The position numbers and the translations under genes were made by a program. 64,000 nucleotides of DNA from Meira nashicola (taxonomy: Eukaryota; Basidiomycota; Exobasidiomycetes; Exobasidiales; Brachybasidiaceae). Location of the stretch: positions 5,208,013 through 5,272,012 of the forward strand of contig BCJU01000001.1 of assembly GCA_001600355.1 (NCBI GenBank), in the 5' to 3' direction. Position 1 is the first letter of the stretch. Each line of letters begins with the position of its first letter. Shown here piece by piece: positions 28,801 to 37,840 of this stretch. The notes beneath the pieces are model-generated. The model had not been told where the DNA came from and did no database searches. It saw only the letters and a list, made by a program, of their open reading frames with translations.

Positions 28801-29047
28801 TTCGTCTTATGGTATTGCGGACACCGGGTACAAAAGGTATTCCGTCATTTGATCTTTGTGAGCTAGTTACGTGATCATTTGCAAAGTTTCTTGATGTTGT
28901 ACTAAAGTATACCTGTGAATGAATGTGCTGATTTATGATAGGTCGAAAGAGCGTACTTGCTATATTGCTTGGAACCCTCATCGAAGATAATGACGTCGTA
29001 ACAGACGAAATAGAGAAAGAGGGAGTGAGCATACATTCTTCCTTCAT
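25880..29047 (-). CDS. DSS1: Mitochondrial RNase II-family exoribonuclease (DSS1)
   Basis: 1055 aa, intronless. The N-terminus is Ser/Thr/Arg-rich (VYFSTTSRNFA near 45-55), as expected for a mitochondrial presequence. An RNB catalytic domain begins at ~535 with VIDSKDAQELDDGISL, supplying the acidic cluster that binds Mg2+, followed by HIHIADPTS and ANRGLTYYM; TSPLRRYADMMMHWQ (~870) is the conserved C-terminal RNB block. In yeast, DSS1 is the 3'-5' exonuclease of the mitochondrial degradosome with the helicase SUV3. Length and presequence favour DSS1 over the cytosolic DIS3/SSD1 branch. Confidence 0.9.
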   Translation of the reverse strand: MKEECMLTPSFSISSVTTSLSSMRVPSNIASTLFRPIINQHIHSQVYFSTTSRNFANDHVTSSQRSNDGIPFVPGVRNTIRRRKQLKFDPKSDRKDDKRLPSKEFLDALKNRTGGALFHESALYLASSGGKTPRTLGEVKPGDFVEVQAGLPFTGVVLPTENNASLGIGHRQLAVLMVGGEIKKCNLNDVVTTFPAFIDDELSQRAIIKKEEGYVFDMGGRTEDSVDPIEIDINSLKARIGVCKRLRILLHEAELQRSRFIPFFEKRYLSEKMQESSSLTTISVLDVCKQLLIDSGSNEEIAKVESNAPEKVYAIHQLMLSAPEVFRLDPTSHRFTNTFTIVPMADRNAQNAVQQHIQSSLNDKGKDAFAKENQVEDFIAKVKRIRELRAKSHQGLGVGGEPQVMNDEVSSQIEWSQADKDILLFLRSALGIRREFITESSSGMVFHIIKQCGYEMRMKPDPIDLVGGPYIQSIAMTKMQIAKLLRDIGLLTPWDNLSNLENEFQQLTSAEFPTEQIATQDWTDPDAAIRKDFHSTVYVIDSKDAQELDDGISLERTKDANQSWVHIHIADPTSVIQPDDEVAKFAANRGLTYYMNEKSWPMLPKGYVERLGLLADKDDADTSRRAMTFSVKVDHSTGAALECNIGLSKLHDIRIITYTEATNVLKSSYSAPEWNDLYTLYQLSRSIQKRRYDVNGAYPYTGSLRGLEVRVASSSSLPVSPIRSSSFENLSRQIFTGFPKIEINEHEQEKSNESHIDDSMGMISEFAITACRVAAHWMEKYNIPALYRCQLSFDDPKITQQFLAQKDENGVISEQVALQEQFRFKSVMISPTPAEHFSIGVRTDKAKEAAKLEENKNDVLLTAGYVRTTSPLRRYADMMMHWQIRQKIRSLQQSEQSEAKDQVPFSHETVRNSIPSITRKEAWSKNIQLSSKIFWTALKLHRAYLARLSPEKLKEIEPFDQYASFPSIKEDLEDERFNSILDKEQDALISIGDLRYLPNNETAIVVNLLSCGLLAQCHWPRYRIPKIGEVIKVRIIDILFQGSAPTITVERVDEW

Positions 29048-29424
29048 TACACAATATTTTCTGACAAAATAGTGTTTTTTACCGATTCCCGTAAGAATTA
29101 GAATTTGTTATTGCACAGAGGTCCGCGCTTTATGTAAGCAGTGCTTTCAGGATCCAAACTAGACCACACCCTGCCGATTTTTGACGTTTTGCCTTACGCG
29201 TTTGAACCGACATAAATAGCAAATTGCTCATACATACCTTAAAACTTGGGTTTGGGGTATCAATAGCATTCTAAAAACAACTTTAATTGATTATCATGCA
29301 AGCACCGCACATCTTATGCATTTCGTCAAATAATATATATATGAATGATGAATATATAAAGACAAAGAAAATTAATTTGTACATCCCAATTTTCACCTCA
29401 CAAAGAAAAAAAAAACATTTCAAG
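29048..29424. promoter_or_regulatory. Intergenic region between DSS1 and the ARG2 upstream exon
   Basis: 377 bp, AT-rich, with ACGCGT at 29196-29201 about 150 bp before DSS1. No gene seen. Confidence 0.4.
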
Positions 29425-29550
29425 ATGATACCCAGAATAAAAGCACCGCGATTGACTACAAAGGGTCAAATACGATCAGTACAGACTCAAACTAGACGAT
29501 CAGGACGCATATATTCACAAACGAGCAATCAGGATTCCGTCATAATGCAG
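29425..29550 (+). other. Possible upstream exon coding a mitochondrial presequence for ARG2
   Basis: ATG 29425 opens 42 codons ending in CAG immediately before GTGAGT (29551). The peptide starts MIPRIKAPRLTTK, is rich in Arg, Lys, Ser and Thr and nearly free of acidic residues, as in mitochondrial presequences. A matching phase-0 acceptor (ATGCAG, ending 29945) lies inside the N-terminus of the downstream ARG2 frame, giving a 395-nt intron. It would replace MGSKRSMQ by a presequence and give 844 aa. The long intron makes this uncertain. Confidence 0.45.
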
Positions 29551-29620
29551 GTGAGTACTGCTTGATCATTAAAGTTGAAGTTTGTCATCCTTATCGTTCG
29601 AAATTCGAAAACGTTTTCAT

Positions 29621-29649
29621 GGTGCCGGCTAACATTTATTTTCGGCACC
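29621..29649. repeat. Inverted repeat GGTGCCG/CGGCACC
   Basis: Seven-base perfect arms 29621-29627 and 29643-29649 around a 15-base loop, within the region between the possible upstream exon and the ARG2 frame. Significance unknown. Confidence 0.5.
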
Positions 29650-29921
29650 AATGATTATTTTGGATCTTGACCGCGTTTTGCATTAAGCGCCCGCGCTAGT
29701 ATTGTATGAGTCAATTCGTTATTGAAAACGTCAAATTTAAAGATGTGAAATGCGAGATAATCGATCAAGTGTGCAGATAGCTGATTTTCAAAAAAAAACT
29801 TCTTTTTCCTATTTCTTCCTACACGCATCCTCCGTCTCGGAATACACTTTGTCTTTGGATATCCTCAACATGACCGAACGGTGACAACCTAATACTTTGC
29901 TTAATACTTTACTTACTCATA

Positions 29922-32354
29922 ATGGGCTCTAAACGGTCAATGCAGGGTCTGATCCTTGAGATCCTGAACGCCCAACCATCTTTGCGTGATTCGAAAACAT
30001 ATCTCAATTCCTTCGGTCCTCGTCAACGTGGTGATCAAGCACAACAATTACTCAAGAAACAGACGACAGGATCCAAACTAAATCGTCATGAATTATTCGC
30101 ACTCAAATCACAAGCTACACAAATGTCACAATATGGACCACCGCCACCACTTCCACCTCAATCCCAAAGTCCCCCAATTGGCGCAAAGACAACAAAACAG
30201 AAAGCGGAATTAGCGGCAATTCGTAAAGAGATTGATGACATTCTCTCAACCTCAAAAGAAGGTATCACACAAGAACAAAATGAAGTAGGAGCAGAAGCGC
30301 CATCGATACATTCTGATTCACATCATTTTGCACAGCCTGATGTGGCAGTACGAACATTACCAGATTCAGTCATCTCGAATAATGCATCTCAATCTCAGAT
30401 AGCAGTCACTCCTGAAACACAAGCAGCTTTGGCTGAATCTCTATCTTCACCAATAGTGCAACAACATACAGCATTGGTGAAAGTACAAGGCCCATTCACA
30501 GCTCGTCAAATGGAAAGTATTGCAGAAGGATTGGTATATCTGAAAAGGCTGGGACTTATGTCCGTCGTTGTGTTGGACTCCGAAGATGTAACTTGGAGAT
30601 CTTCAGTCTCGGACTTCTCTCCAAAAGATGGTAAATTGCTTGAAACAGAAGATCTCGATGGTGATTTGCGTCCTTGGTCGACTTCTGGCGGAAGTACTCG
30701 TTCTTCATCTGTTGGAAAGTTACAAGAAGCATTACGCAAACAAATGCTTTCATTTGCAACTCGATTATCTGAGTTACTCACAGAAAAGGGCGCAGCTGCT
30801 CGTCCTTTCACTCATGCAATGATGCGAATCGATGCCAATGCAGTGATCGAGTCTGACATTATCAATCCTCCCCATTTGACCGATTGCCCTTCCTCATCTG
30901 CAAAAGGAATGAATTTCAAACGATTCAATCAAAAATTCGATGTTACCAAGATTGAAAACCGATCTCCTTTGGTGACAGATGATAGCTTGGCAAGCGTTCG
31001 TAGATCACTAGCCAACGATATGATTCCGGTCATTGCTCCTTTGGCCCTGTACAATGATCCTGATGCCCTTGGTGCACCTAGAACTGTCTGTGTACGATCC
31101 GATGACGTGATCGTCGGCTTAACACGTGAAATGGCAACAGAAGGAAAGGCAGTAGAAGCAATGGTACAAGAAGCAAATGAAAAGGGCGAGGAATTACCAG
31201 GAGATATTGTAGACATGATGCCTTTGCGTTTAATGGTTATCAATCGTGAAGGTGGTATTCCCTCACACGCAAGGGGAGGAAATCCGCATCTTTCCATTAA
31301 TCTGGCGTCTGAATATTCGCATATCAGCAATAGTTTTATTTGGGATGAATCGCATCCTACGGCAGTAAACAATTTATCCATGGTTCGTGATTGTTTGGCA
31401 TTCATGCCACATACTTCATCTGGTGTTGTAGTGTCTTATCGATCACCAAAAAGTTTGATCGCTAATCTGATCACGAACAAAGCTGCTCATTCGCCATCTT
31501 TACCGCACAGATTGTTGGCAGGACGAAAAGATGTCCGTCACACCCCAACAATCATTCGTCCAGGATTATCAGTACGTGTATTGTCTTCATTCGATCAAGT
31601 GGATTGGACAAAGATGACGCAACTTTTACAACAATCTTTTAGACGCGATCTAGATGCTGATGCATACTATGCTCGTTTGAAAACGTGTTTGGACTTTGTT
31701 ATCGTTATGGGAGATTATCAAGGAGCGGCTATTGTCACACATGAGTATGCTCCTGGCGAAGATCGCACAAAGATTCAATCGATAGCCTACCTTGACAAAT
31801 TTGCAGTCCTACCCAGTTTGCAAGGTAGTGGTGCAGTTGATTTCTTATGGGGAGCATTACGTGATGAAGTTCATGGCTTGGGCTTGTTAGACGCTCTAAA
31901 TGATAACGGAGGTTTAGGCGGTTTCGGAACCGGACGAGATTTGGTTTGGAAGAGTAGAAGTGCAAATCCTGTGAACAAATGGTACTTTGAACGTAGTAAT
32001 GGATTTGTACGGATAGGAGATGAAGGTAGCTGGACCTTATTCTGGGCAGATGCAGAGCAAAGATTAGCCGTCATGTCTGGTGAAAGAAGGCTGGGAGCAG
32101 AAGCATCTGCACAAGATATTATGGATACGGCAAAAGAGCATAATAAATATTCTTGGAGTGCAAGAAATGAAGAGGAGGATGCACATGAAGTCAGTCGACA
32201 AAAAGCGCAATCTTTAATGTTTACTGGTGATATAGATCAACTTCATCCACAAAGTGAACATCAAAGGATGTTACCGGTCATTGCGCCAAATGAACAAGGC
32301 AGATTAGCCAGATGGGCAAAATGCATGGCTTCAATTCCAAGTGCATGGCTTTAA
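29922..32354 (+). CDS. ARG2: N-acetylglutamate synthase, mitochondrial
   Basis: 810 aa from ATG 29922, longer than most fungal ARG2 (about 570-730). LILEILNAQPSLRDSKTYL at 9-27 matches the start of fungal ARG2 mature proteins. An amino-acid-kinase-like fold follows, then the C-terminal NAT domain: YLDKFAVLPSLQGSGAVDFLW (acetyl-CoA site, ~627) and VWKSRSANPVNKWYFERSNG (~685), which is diagnostic for the fungal/vertebrate NAGS NAT domain. It catalyses acetyl-CoA + glutamate to N-acetylglutamate, the first step of arginine synthesis. The frame as started lacks a clear presequence; the exon at 29425 may supply it. Confidence 0.92.
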   Translation: MGSKRSMQGLILEILNAQPSLRDSKTYLNSFGPRQRGDQAQQLLKKQTTGSKLNRHELFALKSQATQMSQYGPPPPLPPQSQSPPIGAKTTKQKAELAAIRKEIDDILSTSKEGITQEQNEVGAEAPSIHSDSHHFAQPDVAVRTLPDSVISNNASQSQIAVTPETQAALAESLSSPIVQQHTALVKVQGPFTARQMESIAEGLVYLKRLGLMSVVVLDSEDVTWRSSVSDFSPKDGKLLETEDLDGDLRPWSTSGGSTRSSSVGKLQEALRKQMLSFATRLSELLTEKGAAARPFTHAMMRIDANAVIESDIINPPHLTDCPSSSAKGMNFKRFNQKFDVTKIENRSPLVTDDSLASVRRSLANDMIPVIAPLALYNDPDALGAPRTVCVRSDDVIVGLTREMATEGKAVEAMVQEANEKGEELPGDIVDMMPLRLMVINREGGIPSHARGGNPHLSINLASEYSHISNSFIWDESHPTAVNNLSMVRDCLAFMPHTSSGVVVSYRSPKSLIANLITNKAAHSPSLPHRLLAGRKDVRHTPTIIRPGLSVRVLSSFDQVDWTKMTQLLQQSFRRDLDADAYYARLKTCLDFVIVMGDYQGAAIVTHEYAPGEDRTKIQSIAYLDKFAVLPSLQGSGAVDFLWGALRDEVHGLGLLDALNDNGGLGGFGTGRDLVWKSRSANPVNKWYFERSNGFVRIGDEGSWTLFWADAEQRLAVMSGERRLGAEASAQDIMDTAKEHNKYSWSARNEEEDAHEVSRQKAQSLMFTGDIDQLHPQSEHQRMLPVIAPNEQGRLARWAKCMASIPSAWL

Positions 32355-32740
32355 TCATAATATCCTATAAACATAAATATCAATAGACCTTATAAATACA
32401 GGCAAATTCGAGCTCACTTGGCTCAAATTATGCTTCAATCATTTATTTACCCCGTTTCAATCATCTTTCTGCAATTGTATGTATATCATTATTCATTTAT
32501 TATATCTTTGTCAATCATATGTATAAACCATACCAATTTGAGAGACACTGCTTATAAGCCGTGTATTTATTTTCCTCCGCACTTATACCGAACGGCAAAT
32601 GAATTTATTCGCGTACGGTACTTCCGATGTGTCGGAAAAAGAAAAGGTGGGGTTTATAGAATATTCCATTTAAAGAACGAATGTCAGATTCGTTCTTCTC
32701 ACTACCATCACTTAGTTTTAAAAATCAGGGCAGAGATATA
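32355..32740. other. Intergenic, promoter of the GST-like gene
   Basis: 386 bp. An open frame of about 100 codons reaches into the next gene in another frame but has no family features. No other signal. Confidence 0.45.
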
Positions 32741-33427
32741 ATGGTCCTTACACTGTTCAACTTGGAAAATTCAAGAGCATTTCGTGTGCATTGGTTAGCA
32801 TGCGAATTAAACATACCCATCGAAACTCGTAATTACGAACGTATTGGTGGAAAGAAAGCCGTACCTGAATTAGCCAAAGATTCAGGATATAAATTAGGTA
32901 AATCACCATGTATACAAGATGGAGAAGTAAGAGTAGTTGAAAGTGCAAATTGTATGTTATACTTAGTTGAACGTTATGCGCCTAAAAGTGAATTTATTCC
33001 TTCTCCACCAAATTTCTTAAAAAGGACAAAAGTTTTAGGTTGGATGGATTTTGCAGAAACGATAATGACACATGCATTAGCAATCATTTATGCACAATGG
33101 TTTGCAGAAGAAGAAAAAGAAGCAATTAAAATTATAACTGAAAAAGCAAGTGTAAACGTTCAAAAAGATTTAGATGAAATCGAAAATGCATTAAGTGGAG
33201 AAGGACCGTTTATTTGTGGTAATCAAATCACTGCTGCTGATTTAGCTTTAGCTTTTAGCTGTGAATATGTTTTAACAAAACAAGTTGGAACAAAAGGTCA
33301 TCCAACAAATTGGCCTAAGATTCATCAATGGCTTCGTACATTAGAACAAAGACCAGCATATCAAAAAGCACTAAAAGAAGGACCAAAATATGACTTTTGC
33401 TTACTAAAAAATGAAGTCATTCTTTGA
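32741..33427 (+). CDS. Glutathione S-transferase-like protein
   Basis: 228 aa from ATG 32741, chosen because the thioredoxin-fold strand MVLTLFNLENSRAFRVHWL starts there; the frame is open 20 codons further up. LGKSPCIQDGEVRVVESANCMLYLVERY contains the cis-Pro and the E-S glutathione-binding pair. The C-terminal helical domain has GEGPFICGNQITAADLALAF, the family N-capping box with conserved Asp. The N-terminal Ser in ENSRAFRVHWL is the likely catalytic Ser. It is expected to conjugate glutathione to electrophiles; substrate unknown. Confidence 0.9.
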   Translation: MVLTLFNLENSRAFRVHWLACELNIPIETRNYERIGGKKAVPELAKDSGYKLGKSPCIQDGEVRVVESANCMLYLVERYAPKSEFIPSPPNFLKRTKVLGWMDFAETIMTHALAIIYAQWFAEEEKEAIKIITEKASVNVQKDLDEIENALSGEGPFICGNQITAADLALAFSCEYVLTKQVGTKGHPTNWPKIHQWLRTLEQRPAYQKALKEGPKYDFCLLKNEVIL

Positions 33428-33820
33428 TTTAAATGTATTTATCATTCACTCATAGACATTTGATTCATTTTTCAATACCATAGTTCATAGCAAGCCTTAA
33501 GAAAATATTCTTAAATCGGGCTAATTTAAGTGAATCAAATTAAGTGTGGCGCCGGTCATTTATTGTCGCGGACAAGGTTTTCGATACTAAATCCCCCTAA
33601 CATTTTGTGGTTTTTTCCGATACAGGGCACAAGAAGACTATAAATGTGTCAAATAGTAACACCTCTCACTCTCTCACAAAAGGCGCCGGCGCGCTAGCAC
33701 TTCAAGTCTAACCATCCTCAATTCCGTCCTCATTCATTCCATCACCTCCGCGGCTTTTGTTATAGATGTATGCTACCTAATTGCCATCACATACAAGCAA
33801 TGTATGTTTGATATACCATA
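33428..33820. promoter_or_regulatory. Intergenic, promoter of the BTB gene
   Basis: 393 bp with two copies of GGCGCCGG (33548-33555 and 33682-33689) in AT-rich surroundings, about 270 and 139 bp before the ATG. Confidence 0.45.
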
Positions 33821-35842
33821 ATGACGACAAATAATGTCAATAATCCTCCTAGTGCCTTATTGGCTTCAACCCGATCTACGACTCCACTAGCACCTAGATT
33901 GACAACTTCTTCTACATCACAGAATAATTCAAATAACTTTGAAAGTAGGAGAATGGATCAAAGTGATGGTGCTAGAACAAATACTACTCCGACTGGCCTT
34001 CAAGTTACAGAAGCTGGAACTTCTTCTATGCAATCAATGGTACACGTAATCGTTCATAACGATAGCTCTAATTCATTACACTCTTCCTTTAATCCGACAA
34101 ATAATACTCCAACAAATCATACAAGAAATCGAACGATTCCAAGACCTTTATTACATGGCACAGGACAAACTTCTGCAACTCAAGCATTAAGTACTGATCC
34201 ATCACCTTCGACAAGCCGTTTTGCTGCTTATTTACCTCAACCAGGAAGAGGATCGAACTTGCGTACAACACATTCATCTATTCGAAGTGATGGTCAAACG
34301 GGTGAGATTACAAATACGAACAAGAGAAGTAGCGAAATTGGTTCAAAATTTGAAATTTTACCTCAATTCCGTATCGATTCTAGTTTGCGTGGAGATGTTT
34401 TAATTCGTTGTTCAGATTGTGACTTTTACGTTCACAAGGCAATTTTGTACTTTGCTTCGCCTTTCTTTCGCGCAATTTTAGATGGAGATTGGAAGGAAAC
34501 TCATCCTTCTTTGCATACATTATCTTCATCTGAATCATCTGTTGATAGCACTTTAACTAAAAGCGAAGATGTAGAACAATCCGAAAGGATACACGAACAG
34601 CTTGCTTCTTTACGTTTGCCAGCCTCACCTCGTACTTCCTTTCATACAGCATTTTTTACTTTGGATTCAGCTTTGGATAATGCGGAAGCAACAATGTCAC
34701 AAGATTCTGCTGTAAAGGCGTACGATAGCATGGACGAATCGCTTCAGACAGGCTCTCTTGTCGCAGTGCAAGACCAGCAAACACCGCCAAGGAGCATTTC
34801 TCGCAATGAGCCAATGACATATGATAATGAAAAAGATGGCAATGATTCTCCCAATCATACAATTGATGGCGATGAGCTTGGCGGGAGACTTCAAAGAATG
34901 GCTACTCCTCCATTACCGGATCATTTGGAAAGAGAGAGTTCTCCAACAGTTGAAGACAATGATAAAGCCAATAAGCAGACAAGCAAGATCGATCTAAACA
35001 TCGATAATATCAAAGGAGCAGAGCAAAGAAAAGGATCAGATACCACTTCCAAATCTCACCGACTGCAAAAGAGAGATCATAACCTTGTCGCTGTCATCGA
35101 TCTTACAGAAGAAGATGCTGCAACAGTTCAAGATTTCTTATGTCATGTATATCCGAATTTGGATCTCATAGTGACTTGGATCAACATCTTTCCACTTTTT
35201 GCTTTTTCCGATAAGTTCGAAGTGCCATTCTTACGCAGAGCTTGTACGACATTCTTACGAGCATCTTTGGCCGGCAGACCGATTGATGCAATGGCTTTAA
35301 GCGAAAGGCATGGGATAGAAGATGTATATCGAGAAGCAAGTAGGCATGTTTTGGATAATATGCCTTCTTGGGAAACGGAAGAGCTGGCAATCTTAAGTTC
35401 AGAGACTTTATTAAAGCTAGAAAGGAAGAGGACGTGGTTCTTAGAGAGATTATTGAAATTAGGTTTAGCCAATCCGGCTAGAGATTATGAATGTCATTCT
35501 GCATGTCCGGATCCTCAACATTGTGCTAAATTGTTAGATGGACGTTGGCATACTCAATACGCTGCAGCATTCAAATATGGTCCCCCTCAACCTTCGATCA
35601 TTTGGCGACATTTACGTGAATTGGACGGTAATGGCGTTCATAGTCAAAGTATGACAATGTTAGCTTGTCAAAGTTCAAGTAAAGCATGGGTTCAAAGTTT
35701 ATTTGATCGCATGTACGGCTTACCAACACATGGTAAAACACCACATAAATTCTTAGCCATCAAATTGATCAATCAGCCTGAAGGTCCATCACGACAAAGA
35801 CAACGTGCGGTTACCGAGGGTGCCGAAGTGACTATTCATTGA
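33821..35842 (+). CDS. BTB/POZ-domain protein with a large insertion in the domain
   Basis: 673 aa, intronless. Residues 1-180 are Ser/Thr/Asn-rich. The first half of a BTB fold starts at ~190: LRGDVLIRCSDCDFYVHKAILYFASPFFRAIL. A polar ~195-residue segment follows (220-418, Ser/Asp/Glu/Gln). Then the second half resumes: LVAVIDLTEEDAATVQDFLCHVYP, LFAFSDKFEVPFLRRACTTFL. A BACK-like helical part and a Cys/His stretch (CHSACPDPQHC, ~567) follow. BTB proteins dimerise or recruit CUL3, but no Kelch or MATH partner domain is present, so the role is unknown. Confidence 0.85.
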   Translation: MTTNNVNNPPSALLASTRSTTPLAPRLTTSSTSQNNSNNFESRRMDQSDGARTNTTPTGLQVTEAGTSSMQSMVHVIVHNDSSNSLHSSFNPTNNTPTNHTRNRTIPRPLLHGTGQTSATQALSTDPSPSTSRFAAYLPQPGRGSNLRTTHSSIRSDGQTGEITNTNKRSSEIGSKFEILPQFRIDSSLRGDVLIRCSDCDFYVHKAILYFASPFFRAILDGDWKETHPSLHTLSSSESSVDSTLTKSEDVEQSERIHEQLASLRLPASPRTSFHTAFFTLDSALDNAEATMSQDSAVKAYDSMDESLQTGSLVAVQDQQTPPRSISRNEPMTYDNEKDGNDSPNHTIDGDELGGRLQRMATPPLPDHLERESSPTVEDNDKANKQTSKIDLNIDNIKGAEQRKGSDTTSKSHRLQKRDHNLVAVIDLTEEDAATVQDFLCHVYPNLDLIVTWINIFPLFAFSDKFEVPFLRRACTTFLRASLAGRPIDAMALSERHGIEDVYREASRHVLDNMPSWETEELAILSSETLLKLERKRTWFLERLLKLGLANPARDYECHSACPDPQHCAKLLDGRWHTQYAAAFKYGPPQPSIIWRHLRELDGNGVHSQSMTMLACQSSSKAWVQSLFDRMYGLPTHGKTPHKFLAIKLINQPEGPSRQRQRAVTEGAEVTIH

Positions 35843-35944
35843 ATGTAAGGTTTTTGTACATTAGCATCGTCATCAATTGTATACTACATTAATTTTTTTG
35901 TTTCTTGCTTTTGTTTTGGGTATAATACATATTATTAATTATAA

Positions 35945-37063
35945 TCACTTCTTACTGTGACGATCTAGTCGTTTGTGTAATGTCGTCATAAATTTGACTG
36001 AAGTAGCACGTTCAAAACGGATTGAATCTTTCAAAAATTCAGGTAGTCGACCACTTTGCAGTAATTCAGCATCTCTGTCTTGGTCTAAAGTGGGTGTATA
36101 AACTAAATCTTCTCGTGGTCCGTTTGACGTTCCTGGTACAATTGAAGGTAAATCTGAAGTTGATTCTTCTAATTTAATTTCTAAATCATGATAACCTGCA
36201 CAGGCAAAAATTGCATGAAAACGTCTAAAATCTTCACGACCTTCTACTTGTTCAACTTTATTGATCATCAAACCAGTCAAATCTTCATAAAGTCTTCTTA
36301 CTGCACGTTCATCACCCATGCCCATTTGTGAAGAGCCAAGACCTAAACGATAAGCTGTAGAGGAAGTGGAAGTACCTGTTTGAAGTCGTAAACTTTCAAG
36401 TTGACGCGCTTGTCGTGCATTTTCTTCTTTTAGTTGTTTCTCTCTCTTTCGCATATCTTCCAATTCCAATTGTAAAGAGGTAAAATCTTTATTCTCTCGT
36501 TCATTTACAGAAGGCATTGTTGGCCCATTACGTTCTTGAGAATGATGTGATAGTGATTCTACCTGCTTCTTGAGAATTGCGATATATTCTTCGGCCTTTT
36601 TACTCTTTTGTTCTGCCATTTTTTGCCATTCTAACAAATTACGTTCAGGTTCTGTATGACGAAGCGAATATAACTCGTCAAATTGACCTTGAACATCACT
36701 AGAATTTTCCGGTACATCATAACGTTCTTTTTTCCGTATTTCCGAATTCTCTTCAACTTGATCGTATGATCGTTTCTCCTTTAATCCTTCGCGATGATGA
36801 CGTGAATCTTTACTTGATTTATACATTTCCGTATCTTTGCTATTACTCGATGAACTTCCATTACGTTCTTTTGGATAATTACTGCTCGAATGATGAACGC
36901 GAGAAGAAGATGAACCGCCGCCGCCATGTTTTAATGACTTTATATCTTCTTCATTGTTGTATTCTTTCATATGTTTTCTAGAGTAATGTGCCATCGTTGG
37001 AGCTTCATTCTCTTTATCTCTTTGTGTCGATCGAATTCGACTTGATGATGTTAATTTTGGCAT
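35945..37063 (-). CDS. PCS1: Monopolin complex subunit CSM1/PCS1
   Basis: 372 aa from ATG 37063; the frame is open to 37204, so a longer N-terminus cannot be excluded. The N-terminal ~140 residues are Ser/Lys/Glu-rich. A coiled coil spans ~150-240 (LEWQKMAEQKSKKAEEYIAILKK-type heptads). The C-terminal globular domain (~248-350) has RLYEDLTGLMI, FHAIFACAGYHDLEIKL, VYTPTLDQDRD and GRLPEFLKDSIRFERATSVKF, the Csm1/Pcs1 pattern. Csm1 dimers crosslink kinetochores or recruit condensin at rDNA and centromeres. ACGCGT sites lie 67 and 154 bp upstream of this start. Confidence 0.8.
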   Translation of the reverse strand: MPKLTSSSRIRSTQRDKENEAPTMAHYSRKHMKEYNNEEDIKSLKHGGGGSSSSRVHHSSSNYPKERNGSSSSNSKDTEMYKSSKDSRHHREGLKEKRSYDQVEENSEIRKKERYDVPENSSDVQGQFDELYSLRHTEPERNLLEWQKMAEQKSKKAEEYIAILKKQVESLSHHSQERNGPTMPSVNERENKDFTSLQLELEDMRKREKQLKEENARQARQLESLRLQTGTSTSSTAYRLGLGSSQMGMGDERAVRRLYEDLTGLMINKVEQVEGREDFRRFHAIFACAGYHDLEIKLEESTSDLPSIVPGTSNGPREDLVYTPTLDQDRDAELLQSGRLPEFLKDSIRFERATSVKFMTTLHKRLDRHSKK

Positions 37064-37840
37064 GATGATCGGTGTACGTTGTTCAGAATTAACAAACATA
37101 AAGCGGGCGAGTAACTTTTGGTAATTAAGACGCGTCCAATTCCGTCGTATTGTCTTGGGTGTTGGCATGCATTCAATCATGCATTGTATGGACGCGCAGC
37201 GCACGCACTAATATGAACGCGTATGCAGCGCAGCGTTTTGCTCAAATCCCAAATCTTGAATTGACTATCATTGACGATCGAAAGCATTTCATCATTCAAC
37301 TTGGCGCAAGGATGAAGGCCTACGTTCAAATCTGGCAAAGAAGAACGTATCTCATCGGAAATAGTCCACTTGGTGTTAGAAAGGAACATTTTTATCATCT
37401 GATCCAGCCGTGAATAGAGGCGCAGATCCGGCTGTGTACGAATCAAACAAATCGCTATAGGCTGTACTCTTAAATGCTTATTTTGTTTCGTAGAGTTTAT
37501 AAATCAGTTATTCTATTTAATTCAGCTGCTACTTTAAGTCTTTCTTGTTCTTTCTTTCCTTTCGTAGAGTCATTAACATCATCTGATTGTTATATGCCTG
37601 GCTTCGCCGCCTTTTCTAAGAACCGGAGTTTAAGATTAAGTAGAATAAATGCAGTGGAAGTGTGTGTATGCGGGCGCTGAGCGTGTGTTTGATAAGCGCT
37701 GAGAATTAAATTGATAACACATGCACCGGCACATACATAGTCTACTGTACCACCGCTTATAAATTTGCTGAGAAGAAGTGCAAAATCAATTCTCCACTCC
37801 GCCTGCATTCCCCCCTTTTCCACAAAAGATTGATGATAAA
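37064..37840. promoter_or_regulatory. Divergent promoter region between CSM1/PCS1 and the NIPA-like gene
   Basis: 777 bp. ACGCGT at 37130-37135 and 37217-37222. If the longer CSM1 start is real the first site is coding. No other gene seen. Confidence 0.45.

Noticed and set aside
29425..29550. The short frame upstream of ARG2 as an arginine attenuator peptide uORF
   Set aside because: The fungal attenuator peptide belongs to the carbamoyl-phosphate synthetase small subunit gene, and this frame has no stop before a splice donor; it fits a presequence exon better.
32418..32741. A frame of about 108 codons before the GST-like gene
   Set aside because: No conserved motif, AT-rich random-like protein, overlaps the promoter of the next gene.
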